Assembly: GCF_947501785.1 (NCBI RefSeq)
Contig: NZ_CANMXB010000001.1
Location: 1,054,001 to 1,118,000, forward strand
DNA: 64,000 nucleotides
DNA from: an uncultured Litoreibacter sp.
GTDB taxonomy: Bacteria > Pseudomonadota > Alphaproteobacteria > Rhodobacterales > Rhodobacteraceae
Reading direction: 5' to 3'
Part shown: in pieces, positions 35,160-43,294 of the stretch
Layout: each line of letters begins with the position of its first letter
Numbering within the stretch: position 1 is the stretch's first letter
Position numbers and translations under genes: made by a program
Notes under the pieces: generated by a model
What the model saw: only the letters and a program-made list of their open reading frames with translations
Told to the model about the DNA's origin: nothing
Databases searched by the model: none

Positions 35160-37196
35160 CTAGGGCGTTGATGCGGCTTTCTTTCGGCGGGTCAGCTGCA
35201 GCAGGACAATCGGCGTCATCAGCGCCAGCCCGACACCCATTGTGGTCAGGCCCGGCGCAATGAACAGGAAGGATGACAGGGCGACCCACCACCGCTCCCA
35301 TGCTTTGAGTGGCGCCAGCATGTAGCCCGAAAACGCCACCCCAAGCGAGCCGATGCCAAGCATGGCCCCAAGCAGCGTGACCGAGAACAGCCACCAGGTG
35401 AACCCGTCCGCTACCAATAGCAACGCGGGCGAATAGACGAACACAAACGGCACCAATGCCTTGGCAATGCCCAGCCGGAACGCGGTGTTGCCGGTCTTGA
35501 ACGGGTTGGACCCGGCGATCCCCGCCGCCGCATAGGCCGCAAGCGCGACAGGCGGAGTGATGTCGGCCAGCACCCCGTAGTAGAAGACAAAGAAGTGCGC
35601 CACCAGCGGCTCGACCCCCAAGATTTGGAATGCGCCAGCGGTGACCGACACCAGGATGATATAGGTCGCCGTGGTTGGCACCCCTGCCCCCATCACGATG
35701 CAGGCCAGGGCCACCAGCACCAGCGAGAAGAACAGCACCCATTGCTGCAGGTCAAAGAAGCTGAACGGCCAGATCGTCGACACTACGCCGGCGAAGTCGC
35801 TGGCCGTCTGGATCACGATCGCACCCACACGGAAGCCGGTGCCGGTCAGGGTGATGACCCCCACAATGATGCCAACACACGCGGCGGCTGAGCCGATGGC
35901 GATGGTCGACCGCGCGCCCGCGGCCAATGCATCCCAAAGCCCGGGAATGGTCATCCGGTCATTGGGCTTGAGGAACCCCACGACGACGCAGGCGATGATC
36001 GCGTAGACGGCCGCGTAATCCGGCGTCCGGCCTGACAGGATCATGTAGATCAGGATGATCAGCGGTGCGGCGGACAACCAGTTGGCCTTCAGCACCTTCC
36101 ACAGCAGCGGCATCTCTTCGGCCGACAGGCCGCGCAGGCCCAGCTTCTTCGCCTCCAGATGCACCATCACGAAGATGCCGAAGTAATGCAGGAAGGCCGG
36201 GAACAAAGCCGCCGCCAACACGTCGCGCAGCGGAATGTTTAGGAAATCCACCATGATGAAGGCAGCCGCACCCATGACCGGCGGAGTAATCTGCCCGCCG
36301 GTTGACGAGGTCGCCTCGGTCGCGCCTGCGAAATGCGGCGGGTAGCCCACCTTCTTCATCGCCGGAATGGTCAGCGCCCCGGTGGTCACCGTGTTGGCAA
36401 TTGACGAGCCCGAAATCGACCCCATGAAGGCCGAGGCGCAGATTGCAACTTTAGCAGGCCCGCCCGCAAAGCGGCCAGCGGCCACGGTGGCCAAATCGAT
36501 GAACAGCTGCCCCAGCCCGATACGGGCCGCCAGCACCCCAAAAAGGATGAACAGGAAAACGTATTTCGCCATGGCGCCGATCGCGATGCCGTAGATGCCC
36601 TGACTGCCGTAAATGCCGTCCACAAAGCCCGCCCAGGCCACGCCGCCATGTTTCAGCATGCCGGGCGCCATCTGCCCATAGATGGCATAAAGGACGAAGA
36701 ACCCCGCGATCAGCGGCAGCGTGTAGCCGATGGAGCGCCGCGCGGCCTCCAACGTGAAGAGCAGGACGACGGAGCCCATGAACGTATCGGTTGCGTTCGG
36801 GTTGCCCGCGCGCTGCGCGGCCTCGGCGGGCGGCAGCAGCGGCAAATAAAGCGCTGCAGCAACGGCCAGGATCGCCAAAGCAATGTCAAAGATGTTGACC
36901 CCATCAACATACATCCACCCTTTGGGCGGGCCGGACAGCCGGTAATCCTTGCGCCACGAGAACAGCAGGAAGGTCAGCCCCAGCACAAAGGCCAGGTGAA
37001 TGCCGAAATGCAAAAGCTCGCGGATCAGCGCGAAGCCGGAGGCGTAGAAATGGTAGACCGACATGGCCACCAGGGCGACAGCCACCACCGCCCCCATCTT
37101 GGAGCCCATCGGGCGGAAGGCGCTTTCGCTGTCATATTTGCGTTCCAGCTCAGCCAGCTGTTCCGGGGTCAGGTCTGTGGTGCTGTCCGATGCCAT
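35160..37196 (-). CDS. TRAP transporter permease, 4TM/12TM fusion (TAXI type)
   Basis: A 678-residue membrane protein in which the small DctQ-like and large DctM-like parts of a TRAP transporter are fused. About four helices lie in the first 180 residues, followed by the DctM-like region with GSISGSSIANTVTTGALTIPAMKKVGY and EATSSTGGQITPPVMGAAAF, and later GVPTTATYIILVSVTAGAF. Fusion permeases pair with TAXI-type binding proteins, and one lies directly upstream (37283-38287). Import is driven by a sodium or proton gradient rather than ATP. The substrate is probably an organic acid. Confidence 0.93.
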   Translation of the reverse strand: MASDSTTDLTPEQLAELERKYDSESAFRPMGSKMGAVVAVALVAMSVYHFYASGFALIRELLHFGIHLAFVLGLTFLLFSWRKDYRLSGPPKGWMYVDGVNIFDIALAILAVAAALYLPLLPPAEAAQRAGNPNATDTFMGSVVLLFTLEAARRSIGYTLPLIAGFFVLYAIYGQMAPGMLKHGGVAWAGFVDGIYGSQGIYGIAIGAMAKYVFLFILFGVLAARIGLGQLFIDLATVAAGRFAGGPAKVAICASAFMGSISGSSIANTVTTGALTIPAMKKVGYPPHFAGATEATSSTGGQITPPVMGAAAFIMVDFLNIPLRDVLAAALFPAFLHYFGIFVMVHLEAKKLGLRGLSAEEMPLLWKVLKANWLSAAPLIILIYMILSGRTPDYAAVYAIIACVVVGFLKPNDRMTIPGLWDALAAGARSTIAIGSAAACVGIIVGVITLTGTGFRVGAIVIQTASDFAGVVSTIWPFSFFDLQQWVLFFSLVLVALACIVMGAGVPTTATYIILVSVTAGAFQILGVEPLVAHFFVFYYGVLADITPPVALAAYAAAGIAGSNPFKTGNTAFRLGIAKALVPFVFVYSPALLLVADGFTWWLFSVTLLGAMLGIGSLGVAFSGYMLAPLKAWERWWVALSSFLFIAPGLTTMGVGLALMTPIVLLQLTRRKKAASTP

Positions 37197-37282
37197 TGCG
37201 CGCGTCCCGTCATTTCTTAGGTGTCAAAAGGGCCCGGCCACGCCATGGCGCGCCCGAGCCCGGATTCAAAGCAATAGGCCAG

Positions 37283-38287
37283 TTATTCCAGCAGGCCTGC
37301 TTCTTTGTAGAACTTCTCTGCACCCGGGTGCAGAGGCACGCCCACGCCGTTCAGCGCGGTGTCTGGTGTGATGGTCGCACCTTTGGCGTGGCCCACATCC
37401 AGCAGCTTGCGGCTTTCGTCATTCCACAAAGCTTTGGTGATGTTGTAGATCAGCTCTTCATCTTCCTTGGCGGATGTGAACCATTGCGCGCCAACAGCCA
37501 CGGTGGTGACCGCGTCAACACCCTCATAGGTGCCCGCAGGGATGTCGGAAGAGGCAAAGAAGCCGTATTTTTCCGTCAGCGCATCCGCGCCCGCACCGGA
37601 GATCGGCACCAGCTTGATGTCGGCAGCAGAAGCCAATTCAACGATTGCGCCGGTCGGGTAGCCCGCAACTGCGAAGAACGCGTCGATCTTGCCGTTCCGC
37701 AGGCCTTCAGCGGCAGCGTTGCCTTTCAGCTGCTCAGCCGTGACGTCATCGACGCTCAGGCCGTTGGCCTCGAGGATCAGGGTCGCGTCGACATATGTGC
37801 CGGAGCCAGGCTCATCCAACGACACGCGCTTGCCTTTGAGGTCCGCCACGGAGTTGATGCCACTGTCAGCCAAGGCCACAAGGTGGATATGCTCTTCGAA
37901 CAACGCCGCAATGGTGCGCAGGTCGGTGGCTGGCTCTTTGCCTTCCATCGTGCCGGTGCCGGTATAGGCCCAATACGCCACATCCGACTGCGCAAAGCCC
38001 GAATTCCGCAGACCGGAAATGATGGCATTCACATTGTCCACGGAGCCACGCGACGACACCGCCGACGCAATCAGCCCGTCAACGCCGCAAGACCCGCCCT
38101 CGCCGCATTCGCGCGACCCGGGTGGCTTGGAGATTGCGTTCGCGATAACCCCGCCAACCGGATAGTAGGTGAACGCGGTGCCGCCTGTGCCGATGGTGAA
38201 GAATTTGAGGTCCTGCGCCATGGCGGTGCCCGCCAGGCCCAAAGCCAGAACCGCGCTGATCGCGGCCGTCTTGAAAGTATGGATCAT
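37283..38287 (-). CDS. TAXI family TRAP transporter solute-binding protein
   Basis: A 334-residue periplasmic protein with signal peptide 1-24 (ending TAMA) and a ribosome site GGGAGGG before the ATG. TIGTGGTAFTYYPVGGVIAN at the start of the mature protein is the TAXI signature. The body has the two-lobe pattern with LKGKRVSLDEPGSGTYVDA and DAFFAVAGYPTGAI. Cysteines in SRECGEGGSCGVDG near residue 58 could form a disulfide loop. It delivers substrate to the fused permease downstream. TAXI proteins bind glutamate and other carboxylates; this ligand is unknown. Confidence 0.94.
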   Translation of the reverse strand: MIHTFKTAAISAVLALGLAGTAMAQDLKFFTIGTGGTAFTYYPVGGVIANAISKPPGSRECGEGGSCGVDGLIASAVSSRGSVDNVNAIISGLRNSGFAQSDVAYWAYTGTGTMEGKEPATDLRTIAALFEEHIHLVALADSGINSVADLKGKRVSLDEPGSGTYVDATLILEANGLSVDDVTAEQLKGNAAAEGLRNGKIDAFFAVAGYPTGAIVELASAADIKLVPISGAGADALTEKYGFFASSDIPAGTYEGVDAVTTVAVGAQWFTSAKEDEELIYNITKALWNDESRKLLDVGHAKGATITPDTALNGVGVPLHPGAEKFYKEAGLLE

Positions 38288-38352
38288 GTGATCCCTCCCT
38301 TGGTTGTTGTGGTCTTGCTTTGAAAGTGTCGCTTAAGACCTTTGAAGTGAAG

Positions 38353-39054
38353 CTATTTTGCAGCCCCACGGATGGATGCAGCGTCTTCAACGGCGTGAAG
38401 CGCGGCTTTTTTGATATGTTGTCTCAGGACGCGTTTGCCCAATTCGGTATCCCCCTCCAGCGCCGCGTCTTTCAGCAGCCGGTGCTCCTGCGCGCTTGTC
38501 TCGACCCAGCGGGCGCGCGACATCTGGCTGCGGTCCTGCGCATGGGCCATCAATCTGTAGCGGCGGCTGAGATTGTATTGCGTGTCAATGATGTCCAGCA
38601 GCTTCGGCGAGTCGCAATTGCCGACCAGCGCGGCGTGGAAGCTTCGGTTGCGCTCTTCCCATTCCAAGGCCGCGTTCATCGGATCGCCGGGCATCTCCTG
38701 TTCGATTTCTGACAACGCATAATGAGCAGCAACGACGGAGGAACGCCAGTCCACATTTGTCCGGGCAATGGACCATTCCAGCGCGATGCATTCAAATTCA
38801 GCGCGCAGCCGGATGTTGTCCTGCTGTTCGTCCGGAGACGAGTCCAGCGCGCGGAACCCTTTTGATTCCTGGAACCCCACATAGCCTTCTCCCACCAGCA
38901 GCGACAGCGCCTCCCTCACCGAGGGGTGGGACACGCTGTAGGTGCGTTTCAAGGCTTCAATGTTGAGCTTGTCGCCGGGCCTGATCACCCCAAGCGAGAT
39001 GTCGCGGCGCAACTGATCCGACAGAGTTGCGATAACGGAGCTTTGCTTTGGCAT
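38353..39054 (-). CDS. GntR (FCD subfamily) transcriptional regulator
   Basis: A 233-residue regulator. The ATG at 39054 (MPKQSSVIATL) follows GGGAGGG by about 10 bases; the longer frame upstream is AT-rich non-coding DNA. The winged helix-turn-helix spans residues 5-75, with VIRPGDKLNIEALKRTYSVSHPSVREALSLLVGEGYV. The FCD effector domain follows, with the metal and ligand His/Asp pattern in ERNRSFHAALVGNCDSPKLLDII. FCD regulators respond to small organic acids. It sits between the TRAP genes and the divergent dehydrogenase gene, so it most likely controls both. Confidence 0.92.
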   Translation of the reverse strand: MPKQSSVIATLSDQLRRDISLGVIRPGDKLNIEALKRTYSVSHPSVREALSLLVGEGYVGFQESKGFRALDSSPDEQQDNIRLRAEFECIALEWSIARTNVDWRSSVVAAHYALSEIEQEMPGDPMNAALEWEERNRSFHAALVGNCDSPKLLDIIDTQYNLSRRYRLMAHAQDRSQMSRARWVETSAQEHRLLKDAALEGDTELGKRVLRQHIKKAALHAVEDAASIRGAAK

Positions 39055-39131
39055 TCTGTCCAACCCTCCCCAGACGTTGAAATCAGACCATTCGCCAAGA
39101 GATACCATACCGGCCAAGGCGCGCAAGAAAT

Positions 39132-39160
39132 TTATAATATATACATGCAAATTATAATAT
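39132..39160. promoter_or_regulatory. Direct repeat TTATAATAT in the GntR/dehydrogenase control region
   Basis: TTATAATAT occurs at 39132-39140 and again at 39152-39160, exactly 20 bases (two helical turns) apart, in an AT-rich block between two divergent genes. It may include -10 elements or GntR binding sites. Confidence 0.4.
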
Positions 39161-39218
39161 GATTTGGTAATTTTCGTTTTGCACCATCTCCCCATGCGGC
39201 CGAGGAAGCTCTGATAAT

Positions 39219-39944
39219 ATGCCCGAATCGACCAGCCGTAGATTGAAATCCCTGGTAACCGGCGGGTCCGGCGCTTTGGGCGGGGCCATCATCTCGGCAT
39301 TGCTGGCGCGCGGGGACGATGTGGTCTGCCTCGACCAACGCCCGCCCGCCCCGTCGGACGCCGCCTATATTCCGGTCGACATCACCTGCGCCGCCAGCGT
39401 GGACACGGCCATGCAGCGGGCCGCAGAACGGCTCGGACGGGTCGACGTCCTGATCCATGCGGCGGGCATCATGCGCACCGCCGCTTTCATGGATCTGACG
39501 GAAGACACGTTTCAGGACGTTCTGGAGGTCAACCTGCTGGGGGCATTCCGGGTGGCGCAAAGGGCAAGCGCCCTGATGATGGCGCATGGTGGGCGCATCG
39601 TGCTTGTGACCTCGATCCATGGGCAGGTGGGCGTTGAGGGGCGCGGCGCCTACGCGGCGTCGAAAGGCGGCGTCGCATCGCTGGCCCGCGTGATGGCAGC
39701 AGAGCTGGGGCAGCATCGTATCCGCGTCAACGTGCTGGCCCCCGGCGCGGTTGACGGCGGGATGCTACCCAATCCCGCCGCCCGGCAGGGCTGGGTGGAG
39801 GCCACCCCAAGCAACCGCGTGGCCTATCTCAACGAGGTCGCGGGCGTCGCCGCCTTGTTGACATCGGAAGATGCAAGCTTCGTCAATGGTCAGGTTGTGG
39901 CCGTGGATGGCGGCGTCAGCACGGTACGCCAATTCACCGGATGA
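39219..39944 (+). CDS. Short-chain dehydrogenase/reductase (SDR)
   Basis: A 241-residue classical SDR. The NAD(P)-binding motif TGGSGALGG lies near residue 14, HAAGIM near 88, and the catalytic Ser-Tyr-Lys in VTSIHGQVGVEGRGAYAASKGG. Asp39 in VCLDQRP, at the end of the second strand, favours NAD over NADP. GAGGAAG precedes the ATG. It probably oxidises or reduces an intermediate of the compound taken up by the adjacent TRAP system. It begins the rightward arm of the locus; the acyl-CoA ligase follows after 70 bases. Confidence 0.92.
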   Translation: MPESTSRRLKSLVTGGSGALGGAIISALLARGDDVVCLDQRPPAPSDAAYIPVDITCAASVDTAMQRAAERLGRVDVLIHAAGIMRTAAFMDLTEDTFQDVLEVNLLGAFRVAQRASALMMAHGGRIVLVTSIHGQVGVEGRGAYAASKGGVASLARVMAAELGQHRIRVNVLAPGAVDGGMLPNPAARQGWVEATPSNRVAYLNEVAGVAALLTSEDASFVNGQVVAVDGGVSTVRQFTG

Positions 39945-40014
39945 TCCCGCCGCGTTGTCCGCCCGTTGCGGCGAGTGCTAGACAGAGCCTGCGGCAAGGA
40001 CAAAGGCGTTACCC

Positions 40015-41700
40015 ATGCTTGAGAAGCAGGAAGACTACAGCTCTCTTTGTGAAAACTTCGTCTGGGACATCCCGGAGCGCTACAATATTGGCGTCGACAT
40101 TTGTGATCGCTGGGCCGAGGCAGCCCCCGACCGGATCGCAATCATCGATGTCAGCGAAGACGGCACTTCGCAGGACGTCACATTCGGCGCGTTGAAGGCG
40201 CGGTCAAATCAGCTGGCGAATGCGTTGCGGACCCGCGGCGTCGGGCCAAATGCCGGGGACTACGCGGACCGTGTGGGCGTCTTGCTTCCGCAACGGGTGG
40301 AAACCGCCCTCGCCCACATCGCGGTCACGAAAATGGGCTGCATATCGATCCCGCTGTTCACGCTGTTTGGCCGGGACGCGCTGGTGCACAGGCTGCGCGA
40401 CTCGGGCGCTAAGGCCGTCATCACCGACAAGGCCGGCTGCGAAAAGCTGCAAGACCTTTTGCCCGAATTGCCCGACCTGACCTGCATATTGTCGGTGGAT
40501 GGTGACGCGGCTCCCGCTGAGGATTTCGTGGCCGCCTGCGACGCGGAAAGCGAGGCGTTCATCCCGGCAGACACCAAGGCCCGCGACCCTGCCCTACTGA
40601 TCTACACCAGCGGCACCACCGGCAACCCGAAGGGCGCGCTGCATGCCCACCGGGTGCTGCTGGGCCACCTGCCCGGCGTGGAGATGAGCCATAACTTCCT
40701 GCCCGAAAATGGCGACCGGTTCTGGACCCCCGCCGATTGGGCGTGGATCGGCGGGTTGCTGGATGTGCTGATGCCCAGCCTGCATCATGGCATCCCCGTT
40801 GTGGCCCGCCGGTTTGAGAAGTTCAGCGCGGAGGCGGCCTTCGCCCTGATGCGCGATCATGGCGTTCAGAACGCATTTTTGCCCCCAACGGCGCTGAAAC
40901 TGATGCGGCAGCTGCCCCGCGCCGAGGATTTCGGTGTCAGCCTCAGATCGGTGGGCAGCGGCGGCGAAACACTTGGCGCTGAGTTGATAGACTGGTGTGG
41001 CCGCGCCTTGGGCGCCGAGGTCAACGAATTCTACGGCCAGACGGAGTGCAACATGATCGTGTCGTCCTGTTCTGCCCTCTCCCCGCCGGAACCCGGCATC
41101 ATGGGGTTCGCGGTGCCGGGACACCGCGTCGAGATCATCGAAGAGGACACCGGCGCGGTGCTACCAGACGGAACGGAAGGGGCCATTGCGGTTCTTTCGC
41201 CCGACCCGGTGATGTTTCTGCAATACTGGAACGCCCCCGCCGCCACGGCGGAGAAATTCGTGGAGGGCCCGGACGGCAAGTGGCTCCTCACCGGCGACCG
41301 CGGGCTGCGCACCCCGTCGGGCGCGTTCAAATTCATCGGCCGCGATGACGACGTCATCGGCTCATCGGGCTACCGCATTGGCCCGTCCGAGATCGAAGAT
41401 TGCCTGATCCGCCACCCCGCCGTGCAACTGGCGGGGGCGGTGGGCAAGCCTGACCCCGTGCGCGGTGCAGTGGTGGCGGCCTATGTGACCTTGGTGGACG
41501 GCGTCGCACCTTCGGAAGCGCTGGAGGCAGAGATCGCGGCCTTCGTCAAAACCCGCCTCGCGGCGCATGAATACCCACGTGTGGTGCGCTTTGTTGATGA
41601 GATGCCGATGACCACCACTGGCAAAATCATCCGGGGGGCCCTGCGTAAGCTGGCCGAAGCGGAATACGCGCGGGAGCGCAGCGTGGATACGACCCGGTAG
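40015..41700 (+). CDS. AMP-forming acyl-CoA synthetase
   Basis: A 561-residue ligase of the acetyl-CoA synthetase-like group that activates a carboxylic acid to its CoA ester through an acyl-AMP. Family motifs: LLIYTSGTTGNPKGALH (P-loop), FWTPADWAWIGGLLD, NEFYGQTECNMIV, LLTGDRG, SGYRIGPSEIEDCL, and the catalytic lysine in PMTTTGKIIRGAL at the C-terminus. ADWAWIGG resembles medium-chain and propionate-type ligases rather than strict acetate enzymes. With the TRAP importer and dehydrogenase it suggests a pathway for a short or medium organic acid. Confidence 0.93.
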   Translation: MLEKQEDYSSLCENFVWDIPERYNIGVDICDRWAEAAPDRIAIIDVSEDGTSQDVTFGALKARSNQLANALRTRGVGPNAGDYADRVGVLLPQRVETALAHIAVTKMGCISIPLFTLFGRDALVHRLRDSGAKAVITDKAGCEKLQDLLPELPDLTCILSVDGDAAPAEDFVAACDAESEAFIPADTKARDPALLIYTSGTTGNPKGALHAHRVLLGHLPGVEMSHNFLPENGDRFWTPADWAWIGGLLDVLMPSLHHGIPVVARRFEKFSAEAAFALMRDHGVQNAFLPPTALKLMRQLPRAEDFGVSLRSVGSGGETLGAELIDWCGRALGAEVNEFYGQTECNMIVSSCSALSPPEPGIMGFAVPGHRVEIIEEDTGAVLPDGTEGAIAVLSPDPVMFLQYWNAPAATAEKFVEGPDGKWLLTGDRGLRTPSGAFKFIGRDDDVIGSSGYRIGPSEIEDCLIRHPAVQLAGAVGKPDPVRGAVVAAYVTLVDGVAPSEALEAEIAAFVKTRLAAHEYPRVVRFVDEMPMTTTGKIIRGALRKLAEAEYARERSVDTTR

Positions 41701-41830
41701 TCGCGACTGTGGCCAGAAAGCCTCACTGCGGCTGCGCCTTACTTCCGCCACATTCTAACCCGTCAGACGCCCCAATTGCGTGTTGCGCTCCTCCTCAGAG
41801 CAGAAATCTCCCGCCATGAGGAGGCGAGCA

Positions 41831-41938
41831 ATGACACAACAACCGCAAAAGCCGGTAGACCGCGACGCAAAACCGCCCGTAAGCGCCCCGCCTGTGAAGG
41901 CCTCTGAATGGCGCTTTACAGATTGGGCGAGCCTGTAG
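41831..41938 (+). CDS. Possible 35-residue small protein
   Basis: Found by hand. A strong ribosome site (GAGGAGGCGAGC) immediately precedes ATG at 41831. The product is Pro/Lys-rich and ends SEWRFTDWASL. I have a weak recollection of short roseobacter proteins with a similar FTD-AS C-terminus, but I cannot assign a family. It is the only frame of note between the ligase and the TfoX-domain gene. Confidence 0.45.
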   Translation: MTQQPQKPVDRDAKPPVSAPPVKASEWRFTDWASL

Positions 41939-41977
41939 AGGCTTTTCCCCGCGTGCCGGCGTGACTATGTTTGGCCC

Positions 41978-42307
41978 ATGGCCGAACCGATCTCATCTAT
42001 CCGCAATCTGGGCCCCGCCTATGAGAAGAGCCTCGCCGGGGTTGGCATTACCTCTGCCGAGCAATTGCGCGAGATTGGCCCCGATGCGGCCTATGGAAAG
42101 CTGTTGGCCAATGGCACCCGCCCACATTTCATCGGATATTACGTGTTGGTGATGGGGCTTCAGGGCCGCCCTTGGAACGACTGCAAGGGCGCAGAAAAGA
42201 AGGCACTTCGGGTGCGCTTTGACGCACTGAAAGAGCAGCATTTTGACAATGATCTCAGCGCCTTTGAAGGCGTCCTTGACGCGATTGGCGTGGGCATACG
42301 CAGATGA
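41978..42307 (+). CDS. TfoX/Sxy C-terminal domain protein
   Basis: A 109-residue protein covering only the C-terminal helix-hairpin-helix-like domain of TfoX/Sxy: ISSIRNLGPAYEKSLAGVGITSAEQLREIGPDAAYGKLL. In Gammaproteobacteria full-length Sxy governs competence genes; stand-alone C-terminal domains have no established role. The stop overlaps the next gene by ATGA, so they are cotranscribed. Confidence 0.88.
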   Translation: MAEPISSIRNLGPAYEKSLAGVGITSAEQLREIGPDAAYGKLLANGTRPHFIGYYVLVMGLQGRPWNDCKGAEKKALRVRFDALKEQHFDNDLSAFEGVLDAIGVGIRR

Positions 42308-42714
42308 GTGACATTCCAAACATCCCTGTTCGTCGCCGAGAGCTGGAGCGCGACCTGGACAAGCTGGACCGGTTCGCGGTGAATATGGATGCGCTGGTGC
42401 GCATTCCGGGAACGCGCCTGACCTTGGGGCTGGATTCGGTATTGGGCCTGATCCCGGTGGTCGGCGACACGCTGGCCTTGGCGCCGTCCCTCTATGTAAT
42501 GATCGAGGCCAAGCGCCTTGGCGCATCTTCCCACGCTTTGGGGCGCATGGGGTTCAATGTCGGCATTGACTGGCTGGTCGGGCTCGTTCCGGTCGTCGGG
42601 GATCTGTTCGACTTTGGATGGCAGGCCAACATCCGCAACACCCGAATCCTGCGCGAAGAACTAGGCCGCCCCAAAGAAAAGGCCGCTCTGACAGATCAGA
42701 GCGGCCCGCAATAG
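42304..42714 (+). CDS. DUF4112 membrane-associated protein
   Basis: A 136-residue protein with two hydrophobic hairpins: GLDSVLGLIPVVGDTLALAPSLYVM (about 36-60) and NVGIDWLVGLVPVVGDLFDFGW (about 80-101). The repeated G-IPVVGD motif is diagnostic of DUF4112. Function unknown. The last 33 coding bases form a perfect hairpin that serves, on the other strand, as a likely terminator for ndk. Confidence 0.88.
   Translation: MSDIPNIPVRRRELERDLDKLDRFAVNMDALVRIPGTRLTLGLDSVLGLIPVVGDTLALAPSLYVMIEAKRLGASSHALGRMGFNVGIDWLVGLVPVVGDLFDFGWQANIRNTRILREELGRPKEKAALTDQSGPQ
42673..42706 (-). terminator. Intrinsic terminator for ndk, embedded in the DUF4112 gene
   Basis: On the minus strand GGCCGCTCTGA and TCAGAGCGGCC form eleven perfect pairs around a four-base loop and are followed by TTTTCTTT. 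This is a textbook Rho-independent terminator facing ndk, although it lies inside the 3' coding end of the convergent DUF4112 gene. Confidence 0.8.
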
Positions 42715-42715
42715 A

Positions 42716-42774
42716 AAGAATTTTCGACGAAAATTCTTGGCTAAAATTCTTCGAAGAAGAATTTTGCTTTAGCC
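42716..42774. repeat. Tandem AT-rich hairpins after ndk
   Basis: Two inverted repeats side by side: AAGAATTTTC/GAAAATTCTT at 42716-42738 and AAAATTCTTC/GAAGAATTTT at 42743-42765, the second enclosed by GGCTAAA/TTTAGCC. The first hairpin recurs after ispG at 59838-59860, so this looks like a genome-wide intergenic repeat. Confidence 0.65.
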
Positions 42775-43191
42775 AACCAGTTCGAGACCAGAGAAGAAGA
42801 ACGCAATCTCTTCAGCTGCGGTTTCTGGCGCGTCGGAGCCGTGCACAGAGTTTTCGCCGATCGACAGCGCGAATTCCTTGCGGATGGTGCCGTCTGCGGC
42901 TTCCGCCGGGTTGGTTGCGCCCATGACTTCGCGGTTTTTCGCAATGGCGTCTTCGCCTTCGAGAACCTGAACAACAATCGGCTCGGAAATCATGAATTCA
43001 CACAGCTCGCCGAAGAACGGACGCTCGGAGTGCACGCCGTAGAATTGCTGCGCTTGGGCCAGTGTCAGCTGGATGCGCTTGGAGGCGACGATGCGCAGGC
43101 CTGCCTCTTCGAACTTGGAGGCAATGACGCCCGTCAGGTTGCGCTTGGTGGCGTCTGGTTTGATGATCGAGAATGTGCGTTGAACAGCCAT
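42769..43191 (-). CDS. ndk: Nucleoside diphosphate kinase
   Basis: A 140-residue enzyme that balances nucleoside triphosphate pools by phosphate exchange. The start [17 protein letters not shown] is the conserved N-terminus, so ATG 43191 is used. The active-site histidine lies in [14 protein letters not shown] near residue 117, and the C-terminus EIAFFFS is typical. It stands alone and is divergent from the ABC-F gene. Confidence 0.97.
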   Translation of the reverse strand: MAVQRTFSIIKPDATKRNLTGVIASKFEEAGLRIVASKRIQLTLAQAQQFYGVHSERPFFGELCEFMISEPIVVQVLEGEDAIAKNREVMGATNPAEAADGTIRKEFALSIGENSVHGSDAPETAAEEIAFFFSGLELVG

Positions 43192-43294
43192 GTCGGGCTC
43201 CTTTGGGTGTGAGTTTGGCGCGGACCTAACACGGGGCCTCGGCCTTGAAAAGCGGTTCATTGACACGGGCTGCGCCATAAGCGACACGGGCCAC

